Source: Gammaproteobacteria bacterium
Lineage (GTDB): Bacteria > Pseudomonadota > Gammaproteobacteria > UBA1113
Reading direction: 5' to 3'
Assembly (NCBI GenBank): GCA_019752835.1
Contig: JAIELR010000152.1
Span: forward strand, 1-50,047
DNA: 50,047 bases
Each line of letters starts with the position of its first letter. The stretch's first letter is position 1. The notes below the pieces were generated by a model. It was not told where the DNA came from and ran no database searches. It saw only the letters and a program-made list of their open reading frames with translations. The position numbers and the translations under genes were made by a program. Of this stretch, positions 9,382-16,716 are shown in pieces.

Positions 9382-10422
9382 TTATACTAGCGGTTTTAAC
9401 TCATTTAAAAAGGTAGCTAAGCGTGTATTGACTTCACTCTCTGAAGCGGTGCATCTCAAGCCTCGACGAGGACGTTCTTCAAAATGAGAATACGCCTCAT
9501 ATGTACTCAGCTCGCCCAAGACGTGATCGGGGTTTTTAACGAAGTGATCTGCCAAATAGAATCTATCCTGATTGTGCAGCGTTACTTTGCTGGCACCTTG
9601 CCAATTTTTACTGGGATTAGCTTTGCGTTGCAAAATGATAATATCCACTGTTACTTTTGCATCGCTAAACAAATTCTCTGGTAAGCGATACGCTGCCACT
9701 AAATCTGCAACTTCAGCAATTTGTTCGCGCAAGTGCCGTTGTGGATTATCCAGTACATAGCATGGCACGATCATGGCCAACAAGCCGTTTTCTTTCAACA
9801 AGCGCGCACTTTTTGCCACAAAGTAATGATGAATCATTTCCTCTTTCAAATCAGGATGCTTTTTGTCAAACGCTTTAAATCGGGCGTATGGTGGATTACC
9901 GATGATTAAGTCAAACTCGCTTTCATGAAAGTACTGAAAGCTGCCGGTAACAATTTTCACATCAGGATAAAGAGCTTTTGCCATCGCAGCACTTAACGGT
10001 TCTAATTCAATGCCGGTGATCTGACTCTTTTGACGCATGGTTTCAGGCATTCTTTCAAAAAATGCCCCATGACCACAGGCAGGTTCTAACACTTTACCGC
10101 CAGTAAAACCTAGATGTTGAACAGCTTTATAGATAAAATCAATTAATAAGTCAGGCGTAAAATAGCCAGTACTTGTACTTTTATGTAATTTATCTAATTC
10201 GTCAGCCGATAAGATTTGATTTAGCTCAGCCTGGATGGCTTCGTCTTTAAACGCTCGGCGCAATCCGCCGAATCCAGTGTAGCCTTTTAATGTTGAGCAA
10301 TTGCCTGCCTTAAATTGTCGCAAGATGTCAATATTCTGTATGGTGCGTTCACGGTTAAAATTATTTTCTGAGACTTCTGTTTCAGAAAGGGATATATTTT
10401 CTTTAGTAATATCTACTGTCAT
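9382..10422 (-). CDS. N6-adenine DNA methyltransferase, Eco57I/TaqI-like
   Basis: This 346-residue SAM-dependent gamma-type methyltransferase has an N-terminal helical part (KGYTGFGGLRRAF at 46-58) that resembles methylase/helicase fusions of mobile elements. Motif I LEPACGHGAFFE lies at 112-123, catalytic NPPY at 176-179 and motif V-like GLLAMIVP further on. The protein ends without a separate target-recognition or nuclease domain, so it is either a stand-alone methylase or the trimmed methylase half of a larger enzyme. It is the third methylase in a row. It starts about 100 bp downstream of a terminator-like hairpin, with GAGGA before the ATG. Confidence 0.88.
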   Translation of the reverse strand: MTVDITKENISLSETEVSENNFNRERTIQNIDILRQFKAGNCSTLKGYTGFGGLRRAFKDEAIQAELNQILSADELDKLHKSTSTGYFTPDLLIDFIYKAVQHLGFTGGKVLEPACGHGAFFERMPETMRQKSQITGIELEPLSAAMAKALYPDVKIVTGSFQYFHESEFDLIIGNPPYARFKAFDKKHPDLKEEMIHHYFVAKSARLLKENGLLAMIVPCYVLDNPQRHLREQIAEVADLVAAYRLPENLFSDAKVTVDIIILQRKANPSKNWQGASKVTLHNQDRFYLADHFVKNPDHVLGELSTYEAYSHFEERPRRGLRCTASESEVNTRLATFLNELKPLV

Positions 10423-10520
10423 GATGTTTTCCTCGGGGGGTATTGGTTATTCAATCTAGGAATAATAAAAATTTACTCCTATAAAAAAACATTGGTTAAA
10501 ATGCGTTTTTATAGAAATAA

Positions 10521-10548
10521 AAAACCCGCACTGGAGAGCACGGGTTTT
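10521..10548 (-). terminator. Intrinsic terminator
   Basis: Arms AAAACCCG and CGGGTTTT with a T-rich tail lie on the minus strand, just after the stop of the small gene at 10568. It separates that gene from the methyltransferase gene that follows. Confidence 0.75.
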
Positions 10549-10567
10549 AAGTTAAGTTAAATAACAA

Positions 10568-10846
10568 TCATGTGATTTTAGATTGGGCGTCTGCTTTTTC
10601 TTGGTAATAATCAGCTTTTTTCATTAATAAATCAGCTTTGTCATACATGCGATCAAGCCATTTACAATAATCAAAGCGTTCATTGCCGAAGTAGTTACCT
10701 ACTATAAGCAACGATTGCTCTACTGGTACAACATTTGCCATCTGTCCTGCTTTCCTATATAAAGCGTTAGCTTCGAGACGAAGCTCATGCGCTTTTTTAA
10801 TATAGTATGCTTTTTTAGTCATATGATTTTTTTTGCAAATTTCCAT
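10568..10846 (-). CDS. Small helical hypothetical protein
   Basis: This is a 92-residue, Lys-rich, largely helical protein beginning MEICKKNHMTKKAYYIKKAH. A longer reading from TTG at 10891 is possible, but the ATG at 10846 has GGAG eight bases upstream and is preferred. Two heptad-like stretches (about 15-35 and 68-88) suggest a short coiled coil. No catalytic motif or signal peptide is present. It sits in the accessory block between methyltransferases and SSB, each gene with its own hairpin and ribosome site. Function unknown. Confidence 0.6.
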   Translation of the reverse strand: MEICKKNHMTKKAYYIKKAHELRLEANALYRKAGQMANVVPVEQSLLIVGNYFGNERFDYCKWLDRMYDKADLLMKKADYYQEKADAQSKIT

Positions 10847-10926
10847 CTTGCGATCTCCTTTGTTTAATAAAAGCCAAAAGAGCGCCACCAAAGGAGCGCA
10901 CCTCTGACAGTGTTGAGTAAAGGTAT

Positions 10927-11634
10927 TTATAGCTGATGTTCGATAATGAATTGCATTGCTGAGACAGCGGCACTAAACGTAAATCGTTTATCGCGAATGG
11001 ACATAAACGACGTTCCGCTTCTTAGACGCTTTTTGAGAGTATGTGCCAATAGAGTGTCGCCATAATGCACAAACACAGTATCAGTAATCTCCCATTGATA
11101 TAGCGCACAAATATAGTCCGCTTCTTCTGGGTTCCACTCATCAACAAAGCTATCGATGTCCATGTTTAAGAACCCCTCTTTATCGTAACATTCGATATAT
11201 TGATTAACAAATGTTCTAAAAGATATTGGCCGTGTTTCTACAAAACAAGGTCTATCTAGCCGAAGAATGCTTTTATCAAAATAAAAACTACCGGCACTTG
11301 AACGAAACTCAGCAAACCGTAAATTCCACCATGTTGCTCGATGAAACACACATGATAGATCGGCATAACAGTAGCTATTCCAGTATTTAACCTTTTCTAT
11401 AATATTTTGAAGATTCGCAGCATTGGTATCATTCCATAAGACATGCTCTTTTTTATACTCCAAAATAAACTTACCCTTTTTAATTTCTAGAACACTCTTA
11501 CCGGCAAACGAATCCATGCTTTGAATGCTTTTTAAAAAATCATTTAAGAAGGTTTGCGATCCGGTAATGGCTAGATAAATACTATAATGTGTTCTGAAAT
11601 TGCCTCGATTACATTTTTCAATTGAATTACTCAT
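10927..11634 (-). CDS. Hypothetical protein, paralogue of the next gene upstream
   Basis: This 235-residue soluble protein has no signal peptide or membrane segment and is paralogous to the protein at 11791-12540. Both share a W-W-N-L block followed by an E-F/Y-x-S motif. Both also have V-D-E-W-N-x-(E/D)-E-A-(D/N)-Y-I-C, then I-x-D-T-V and a C-terminal I-x-(D)-(K/E)-R-F-x-F block. ATG is preceded by AGGAGAG. The duplication suggests selection for variants, as in anti-defence or cargo genes, but no known family was recognised. Confidence 0.7.
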   Translation of the reverse strand: MSNSIEKCNRGNFRTHYSIYLAITGSQTFLNDFLKSIQSMDSFAGKSVLEIKKGKFILEYKKEHVLWNDTNAANLQNIIEKVKYWNSYCYADLSCVFHRATWWNLRFAEFRSSAGSFYFDKSILRLDRPCFVETRPISFRTFVNQYIECYDKEGFLNMDIDSFVDEWNPEEADYICALYQWEITDTVFVHYGDTLLAHTLKKRLRSGTSFMSIRDKRFTFSAAVSAMQFIIEHQL

Positions 11635-11678
11635 ATACTCTCTCCTATTTCAAGTTAAAATAAGCCAAGAGCTAAATT

Positions 11679-11702
11679 GCCAAGGGCAAAATTGCCCTTG
11701 GC
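11679..11702 (-). repeat. Hairpin with a competing third arm upstream of 11634 gene
   Basis: Ten-base perfect arms GCCAAGGGCA / TGCCCTTGGC flank a four-base loop. In the minus-strand RNA, a third segment (GCTCTTGGC, 11672-11664) can pair with the first arm instead, so two mutually exclusive stems are possible before the ribosome site. Confidence 0.6.
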
Positions 11703-11713
11703 GGTTGGTTAAA

Positions 11714-11752
11714 AAACACCTTTTAGTGATACAAAATTGCTAAAAGGTGTTT
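11714..11752 (-). terminator. Intrinsic terminator
   Basis: Twelve-base perfect arms (AAACACCTTTTA / TAAAAGGTGTTT) end in a six-T run on the minus strand. It follows the stop of the 11791-12540 gene by about 40 bp. Confidence 0.75.
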
Positions 11753-11790
11753 GGATGGTTAAATTGCATAATAAATATAATTGACTATTA

Positions 11791-12540
11791 TTAACGATTT
11801 AGTTGCTTTATTATTTGAAGCATTGCCAAAGCGGCTAGATTAAACATAAATCGCTCATCATGGATATACTGCAATGATTTTTCGCGCCCAACTTCTTGCT
11901 TGAACCGTTTGACTAGCGCATGCCGTGGACACAGATGCAAAACTGTATCTCTAATTTCATCGGAAAAAAGCTTACAAATATAATTCGCCTCATCCGTGTT
12001 CCACTCATCAACCAAACTTTCAATACCATATTTTAGCAAGAAGCGTTTATGCTCTTTATCAAAATAGCAGCTAACAAAGTCTTTGAGTGCGGGTTGAGTG
12101 CCTAGCCACCTTTTAGAAAATCGCGAATTAGGCATATCTAACATACCTTCATAAAAAGGCTCATTCGCATTGGAGTGGTATTCAACCAGAGTTAAATTCC
12201 ACCATAATTTGCGACTAAAGCAATATGACAAATTGGCTTCATGTTCACGATTAAATATTTCCAAATTATTAATAAGCGCCGTCACAAGTTTTGAAAAACT
12301 ATCACCCCACAGCGTAAAGTCTTGCCCGTAATGAAAGCAAAAAATCCCCTCGCCGACAAGATTATAGTGTCCTTCTAAGCCTACAAGATGCATTTTTAAC
12401 GCTTCATTAAACAATTCAAACCATTTTTCATCACCATTTATCGTTAAACGAACACGGTAACGGGTTTCAAAATGACTTAGCGAATCAATGTTTAACGAAC
12501 TTTTCTTCCTAAATTGTATATCTTGATATCTAGTGTTCAT
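11791..12540 (-). CDS. Hypothetical protein, paralogue of 10927-11634
   Basis: This 249-residue soluble protein shares its whole length with the downstream paralogue: a beta-rich N-terminal half, W-W-N-L at about 115, the V-D-E-W-N-T-D-E-A-N-Y-I-C block near 180, and a helical C-terminus. It starts 15-25 bases after a very strong terminator-like hairpin (12566-12616), with GAGAGGTG as ribosome site. The two genes have independent hairpins and terminators, so each is a self-contained unit. Function unknown. Confidence 0.7.
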   Translation of the reverse strand: MNTRYQDIQFRKKSSLNIDSLSHFETRYRVRLTINGDEKWFELFNEALKMHLVGLEGHYNLVGEGIFCFHYGQDFTLWGDSFSKLVTALINNLEIFNREHEANLSYCFSRKLWWNLTLVEYHSNANEPFYEGMLDMPNSRFSKRWLGTQPALKDFVSCYFDKEHKRFLLKYGIESLVDEWNTDEANYICKLFSDEIRDTVLHLCPRHALVKRFKQEVGREKSLQYIHDERFMFNLAALAMLQIIKQLNR

Positions 12541-12565
12541 ATTTCACCTCTCAATAGTTAAAAAA

Positions 12566-12616
12566 GCCGAGGGGGAGTAGGTAAAAATTGCCGAAGGCAA
12601 TTTACTCACCCTCGGC
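12566..12616 (-). terminator. Long terminator-like hairpin before the 12540 gene
   Basis: A two-tier stem consists of an outer GCCGAGGG/CCCTCGGC-type stem and an inner AAATTGCC/GGCAATTT stem. It is followed on the minus strand by six T and then the ribosome site of the next gene. By its shape it should terminate efficiently. Confidence 0.75.
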
Positions 12617-12629
12617 GGTTGGTATAAAA

Positions 12630-12689
12630 CACTTTTTGTCGATACCGCGTGATGCGATACCGGCGGCATGGAAGCCGCCTCAAAAAGTG
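12630..12689 (-). repeat. Second structured element in the 12.54-12.80 kb gap
   Basis: Outer arms CACTTTTTG / CAAAAAGTG enclose a GGCGGC/GCCGCC hairpin (12662-12679) and two direct copies of CGATACC. It lies between the stop of the 12800 gene and the hairpin at 12566, so two large structures occupy this 259-bp gap. It may be a terminator for the upstream gene, or a structured leader. Confidence 0.55.
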
Positions 12690-12799
12690 CGAGTAGTTAA
12701 AGCTAAATTAAGTAGTAAGTTTCCTTAAGCCTTAATAGCCAGTAGTACATATTATTAATAGTAGTAAAAAAGCCTCACGGGAATTTCTTCCCACTTTAG

Positions 12800-13381
12800 C
12801 TAGTTAACAACAGATAGTTTTGGAAATAATGGATAACCTTGCGATTTTATGTAGTTAATTTTATCTTTCAATGCTGATTGATGTAATGCTCTGATTGCAG
12901 CATACCCTTCTCGACACAAGCTGAAAGCATGATGCCAAGGGTCGTTAGCCGAATCAATATCATCATCGGGATATCTTATACACATAGAATCCGCACCCAT
13001 TGCTGCTTGATAATCCAACGCGCCATCACTAATACGATGTTGGCAAACTTCCAAGAGCCAATCGACTAATTCTGAGCTTGCAAATGGCCATACAACAGAA
13101 TTTTGATCAAAACACTGCATTTTGGATTTAAACTCTGGGTTATTAAGCCAGTGTTTTAAATAGTCTAGTTTCGCATAAATACGATCTGTACTATCGTAAA
13201 TAAACACGTCTAATTCAGTAGAATTCGCTATACGAAGCTCAACACTTAATAAAGCAAGTTCGATATACTCTACTTCACTAGATTTTAATGCAATGTGAGT
13301 AATCACACCATTTCCTTTTTTAACAGGTACTGCTTTTAGTGGGGCTGCCCCCTCTGGTAAATCAAATTGTAATTGATACAT
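12800..13381 (-). CDS. Hypothetical protein
   Basis: This 193-residue soluble protein has no signal peptide or membrane segment. The N-terminal third is beta-rich and the rest is helical with several Trp. A conserved-looking acidic stretch (RYPDDDIDSANDPWHH, about 140-155) could bind metal, but no family was recognised. ATG is preceded by AGGAGT. A terminator-like hairpin (13405-13432) ends only about 24 bases before the start. It belongs to the accessory block between SSB and the methyltransferases. Confidence 0.65.
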   Translation of the reverse strand: MYQLQFDLPEGAAPLKAVPVKKGNGVITHIALKSSEVEYIELALLSVELRIANSTELDVFIYDSTDRIYAKLDYLKHWLNNPEFKSKMQCFDQNSVVWPFASSELVDWLLEVCQHRISDGALDYQAAMGADSMCIRYPDDDIDSANDPWHHAFSLCREGYAAIRALHQSALKDKINYIKSQGYPLFPKLSVVN

Positions 13382-13404
13382 GATTAATGACTCCTAATGT
13401 AAAA

Positions 13405-13432
13405 AAGCCCTTTAATATTTATTAAAGGGCTT
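13405..13432 (-). terminator. Intrinsic-terminator-like hairpin before the 13381 gene
   Basis: Perfect twelve-base arms AAGCCCTTTAAT / ATTAAAGGGCTT flank a four-base loop, with a U-run on the minus strand. It lies between the SSB stop and the next gene, almost touching the latter's ribosome site. Confidence 0.8.
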
Positions 13433-13472
13433 AGGTTTGGTTAAGATAAACCGAGAAAACCATCAAATAAAG

Positions 13473-13955
13473 TTACTTTTTTCGTGAGGGATAGTTCGTA
13501 TTTCTACGACTGTTCTCATGATTGTCACTTTTTTTCGGTTGGCTTTCGACTCTGCGCTTTCTTGATTCGCTTCTAACGGTAAAGTCAGTTGCATTAAAGC
13601 TCACAGTGGAGGGTTTTACTTCTCCCGTTTCCTCATCTTCCGATTGTGATATCGTTATAGATTTGTAGACAAAATTAACAAAGTCACCTTTTTTCAAATG
13701 CTCTACTTTTTCAAATAAAGCGGTTTTGTAGATGAATACTTTAGCTATTAACGAAATATCACGCTTATCAGATTTCTGATTACGGTTGTCATCTTTTTTG
13801 TCATCATCATTTTGTTTCGCTTTCAAGGGGCTGCAATAAATGGAAAATGTAGCATATTCTCCCCCATCTTTATCTGTCTTAAATTCAGGATCAGCAGCCA
13901 AATTGCCTGTAATCCCATTCTCGTTGCTGAAACAATGTTTAGTGTAGTTCATCAT
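13473..13955 (-). CDS. ssb: Single-stranded DNA-binding protein (SSB-like)
   Basis: This 160-residue OB-fold protein opens G-I-T-G-N-L-A-A-D-P-E-F with YATFSIYCSP, the usual SSB strand 1-2 pattern. A highly charged loop (about 48-66) follows, then the core strands V-F-I-Y-K-T-A-L-F-E-K-V-E-H-L-K-K-G-D-F-V-N-F. The C-terminus is basic (RKRRVESQPKK...SRKK). It lacks the acidic D-D-I-P-F tail that chromosomal SSB uses to recruit partners, so it may act only to coat transferred strands. SSB genes are common in ICEs of this type. Two ATGs in a row follow AGGAG; the first is used here. Confidence 0.8.
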   Translation of the reverse strand: MMNYTKHCFSNENGITGNLAADPEFKTDKDGGEYATFSIYCSPLKAKQNDDDKKDDNRNQKSDKRDISLIAKVFIYKTALFEKVEHLKKGDFVNFVYKSITISQSEDEETGEVKPSTVSFNATDFTVRSESRKRRVESQPKKSDNHENSRRNTNYPSRKK

Positions 13956-13997
13956 AATTCTCCTAAGTTAAAAACCCAAAAGAACAATGCTGATTTC

Positions 13998-14030
13998 CCC
14001 CGTTGGGAATAGTCATTATTCCCATTGGGG
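13998..14030 (-). repeat. Hairpin in the SSB leader
   Basis: Fourteen-base arms with one G-T wobble and one mismatch flank a five-base loop, about 50 bases before the SSB start. CATTG (14023-14027) could instead pair with CAATG (13985-13989), giving an alternative fold before the ribosome site. Confidence 0.55.
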
Positions 14031-14043
14031 TTAAATTTAAAAA

Positions 14044-14062
14044 CGTTATCAAAATGATAACG
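14044..14062. repeat. Inverted repeat CGTTATC-n5-GATAACG
   Basis: Seven-base perfect arms lie between the SSB leader hairpin and the long palindrome at 14074. There is no T-run, so it is not a terminator; it looks like a protein-binding site or part of a cis-acting region. Confidence 0.6.
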
Positions 14063-14073
14063 GTTAAGTAGAC

Positions 14074-14102
14074 TGCTTATTAATGATTATCATTAATAAG
14101 CA
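14074..14102. repeat. 29-bp perfect palindrome
   Basis: Perfect 14-base arms (beginning TGCTTATTAATGAT) flank a single central base. The palindrome is AT-rich and has no T-run. It lies in the 238-bp gap between the PFL_4669-like gene and SSB, beside two other inverted repeats. A cruciform-forming cis site such as an oriT component, or a dyad operator, is possible. Confidence 0.8.
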
Positions 14103-14193
14103 AGGTTGGCACTGTATACATATATAATACAGATGAGCTTACATGCCGACTCACTATTTGTCCCATTTTACATCTGGAACACGATGTCTAAAT

Positions 14194-14937
14194 TTAGGTC
14201 TCTGCATTGAGAGACTGTGTTTTATTTTCCTTATCTTTTGTATTATTTAATGGTGTTACTTTTATTTCTGGCGAAAAAGGTGATCGTAATTTCTTGCTTA
14301 ATATTGCTTCTGGCAACATACCGAGCTTGCTTTCAACCTCTTTTACCAAATCATTTTTTGCTACCACATCTTGGCGTGTGATACTTTTTGCTTCCCACTT
14401 AAGGGGTAATTTGAACAAGGTCAGCAGTTTTTCTAACCATTGCTTACGTATAGCGTCCTCGGATATCTCTAATAAAACTCCTACCCGATTAGCTGTAAGT
14501 ATGATGCGCATCAATTCATCGAATTGCGCGACAAGTCCTGATCCCATATAGCCATACTGCGTCCTAAACCAAAGCGTTTCAATAACAGGTTTTTTGGAGA
14601 AAAATACTGTAAAGTTGAGACCCATTGCCAGACTGCTTTCTCGAAGCCGTTGCTGATAATTGTCTATTGCTAGCGATAGCTCTTTACGCAGTTGTAGTAT
14701 GGCATCATAGACTTTTAATAAATACCAATCGGCATACGGGTCGTCTTTTTCGGCGGCATCCCAGATTTCTGCCATTCGTTTACCAAATTGCAACAAGTTG
14801 ATAGACCGTTTATTAGCATCAATGCCTAAAAAGAGCTTTTGAGCATGAATCGTATGCAAGGTTAGTTTCACCTGTCCATCAAGTTGTGCAGGTTTTGGGT
14901 GTTTACTATGTGTTGCTTTGATCGTTGCTGGTGTCAT
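14194..14937 (-). CDS. ICE protein of the PFL_4669 family
   Basis: This 247-residue soluble protein starts with LTLHTIHAQKLFLG (about 25-38), like the L-T-L-H-T-x-x-A-x-x-x-x-x-G opening I recall for the PFL_4669 family. It continues with D-D-P-Y-A-D-W-Y-L-L-K, the family's other recognisable block. No catalytic motif is known. Members lie near the DNA-processing genes of GI-type ICEs. Here the gene stands between the relaxase-like gene and SSB, consistent with a role in DNA processing or element maintenance. The start ATG has AGAGG upstream. Confidence 0.75.
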   Translation of the reverse strand: MTPATIKATHSKHPKPAQLDGQVKLTLHTIHAQKLFLGIDANKRSINLLQFGKRMAEIWDAAEKDDPYADWYLLKVYDAILQLRKELSLAIDNYQQRLRESSLAMGLNFTVFFSKKPVIETLWFRTQYGYMGSGLVAQFDELMRIILTANRVGVLLEISEDAIRKQWLEKLLTLFKLPLKWEAKSITRQDVVAKNDLVKEVESKLGMLPEAILSKKLRSPFSPEIKVTPLNNTKDKENKTQSLNAET

Positions 14938-14982
14938 GTGCGTTTGCCTCTTAGCTAAAGTTTAAATTGTCTGTAATGTATG

Positions 14983-16143
14983 TTAAACACCGGCTAGCGG
15001 GTCGGGTGTTAAGCGTGGATTTATGGGTACCTTATCTTTAGCGATAGCTAAGGAATTCAGATCGGCAACAATACCGCTAATTAATAGTCTTTGTTCCCAA
15101 CGGTCTACACAGTATATGTGAATGCGAGAGCCTTGCGAGTTACGCAGTAGTTTTTCACTCTTTTTGAGAGTTCGCGTAAAATCTGTTTGCTGTTCTGCTA
15201 TGCTATTGCCTGTTAATTTATATAGGCTGGCATAATGCGTTAAAAACAATTCTATCGCTTCGGGTATTTGAATTAGAATACCTAGCTCTACACCATGTAA
15301 AACACTGTCATTTTGGTTCACTGATAGCGTGTTATTTTCAATCAGCGGTTTTAACCAGTCCCAAAACTCCTGAGCGGTAGCTATTGGTGGCTGCTCTATC
15401 AGTTCAATAAGCGGTTTTTCTTGCACCTTCGGTTTGTTTTCGCCTTGAAGTGCCACTAAACTAATTGCTTTAATCTCTGGGGGTTGAGATGAAACAGACA
15501 CGCCCTCTATGGTACACGGCTCAAATAGTTGCGCTTCTTGCTTATGCTGAATAACCTGCGCTACTATAGGTGCTTTTTCCCGCTCCGCTGCTTCTTGGGT
15601 GTCAGGCAATCTACTGTCTGGTGCTGCAATGATTTTAGAGGAAATCGGATGTGGGTTTATAATGTCAGCTAAAATATTAGCGTGTATATTGCCTTGTAAG
15701 TAATCTTTCCATAACCCAAACAGGGTTGGATTGCGGTGCAACCAGCTATATGCCTCTTGTGGTACCAGGGCTTTAGCAAGAATAAAACGGATTTTCTCGT
15801 CTAAAATATTTAAGAGACTTGCTGAAAATAGTGCAAACGTCCACTCTTCCCGTTCTCGGAAAATGATTTCACTGTCCGCTCCCATTGGTAATAAATAGCC
15901 TTGCCGTTTTTTTAATACCAATACTGCTTGTTCTAATATTCCTGTAATACTAGCTTCATTGAGTGGCTGATTCGGCTCAGTTAAATAAGCCGTTATGTTT
16001 TCAATGGTCGTTACATAAAGCGAACGAAAGTCAGCTTGCGTTACACCAACTAGGCTTTGTATAGTATTGATATGCCTCTTAATGCTATCCAGTAAAACAA
16101 TGATTCGTTGAGTCTGGCATTTATTGTTTTTACCGAGCATCAT
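14983..16143 (-). CDS. traI: MOB-H TraI_2-like protein with degenerate HD domain
   Basis: This protein of about 386 residues resembles short MOB-H relaxases (PFL_4751-like). The N-terminal part aligns by eye with the TraI_2 HD domain, including a QGYLLPMGADSE block and E-W-T-F-A-L-F-S-A-S-L-L. The C-terminal part (A-Q-E-F-W-D-W-L-K-P-L-I, H-G-V-E-L-G-I-L-I) matches the TraI_2_C domain. The metal ligands expected in the family are missing: the HH pair, the L-R-H-x-x-E His and the L-L-H-D-x-G-K motif, where N-I-L-D-E-K stands. If functional as a relaxase it must work differently; otherwise it is an accessory subunit. The start is ATG at 16143 or 16140, overlapping the upstream stop; GTG at 16149 is possible. 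Confidence 0.7.
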   Translation of the reverse strand: MMLGKNNKCQTQRIIVLLDSIKRHINTIQSLVGVTQADFRSLYVTTIENITAYLTEPNQPLNEASITGILEQAVLVLKKRQGYLLPMGADSEIIFREREEWTFALFSASLLNILDEKIRFILAKALVPQEAYSWLHRNPTLFGLWKDYLQGNIHANILADIINPHPISSKIIAAPDSRLPDTQEAAEREKAPIVAQVIQHKQEAQLFEPCTIEGVSVSSQPPEIKAISLVALQGENKPKVQEKPLIELIEQPPIATAQEFWDWLKPLIENNTLSVNQNDSVLHGVELGILIQIPEAIELFLTHYASLYKLTGNSIAEQQTDFTRTLKKSEKLLRNSQGSRIHIYCVDRWEQRLLISGIVADLNSLAIAKDKVPINPRLTPDPLAGV

Positions 16144-16708
16144 TCTCACTTAATTGCTGCACCACTGCTGCTAACAAAGGATAAGGCTGTTCACCTGTGA
16201 GTGTGATAGTCTGCTCTTTACCATCCGCTTGACTAAAAACCAAAATCGGTAAATAGAGATTACCTTGCACACGATATTGTTCGGCATGTTGAATATTAGC
16301 AGCTATTTCACCTTGTATAGCTGCGCTATTCATAGTGTCAGTCATCTGCGAAGGATTTAAACTTAATTGTTTGACTATCTCAACCGCGCTATCAACTGTT
16401 GGTGCCTGTACTGATTGCATCAATAGTTGATGCACCTCGTCTCCTCGTGCTTGGTTTCGTGAGGCTAATGCAAAGCTTGCGATGAAGCGCGAGTTTTCAT
16501 TTAATAAAGGTGTTACCTGCTGCTCAATTTTTAAGTTTGGATAGCCTGCTTTTAGTCGCTCGATAACTGGCTGCATTTTACGGCAATGCGAGCATTCGTA
16601 ATCATAGTATTCCGTTAATGTCACGCCATTTGATTCTGCTGTGACTGATTCCGTGGTAATGAATCCTAGACAACACAGTACTAAAAAATTGAATAATAGT
16701 TTTCTCAT
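16130..16708 (-). CDS. DsbA-like thioredoxin-fold protein, exported
   Basis: This is a 192-residue periplasmic thiol-disulfide oxidoreductase. A signal peptide (about 1-24) is followed by a thioredoxin fold with C39-S-H-C42 in the DsbA pattern Y-D-Y-E-C-S-H-C, a helical insertion, and a Y-L-P-I-L-V cis-Pro region. CxHC is the DsbA-type active site, which favours oxidation. Several transfer proteins downstream on the transcript are exported and Cys-rich, so folding them is the natural role. Its end overlaps the relaxase-like gene, indicating coupling. Confidence 0.88.
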   Translation of the reverse strand: MRKLLFNFLVLCCLGFITTESVTAESNGVTLTEYYDYECSHCRKMQPVIERLKAGYPNLKIEQQVTPLLNENSRFIASFALASRNQARGDEVHQLLMQSVQAPTVDSAVEIVKQLSLNPSQMTDTMNSAAIQGEIAANIQHAEQYRVQGNLYLPILVFSQADGKEQTITLTGEQPYPLLAAVVQQLSENDAR

Positions 16709-16716
16709 GATAACCT

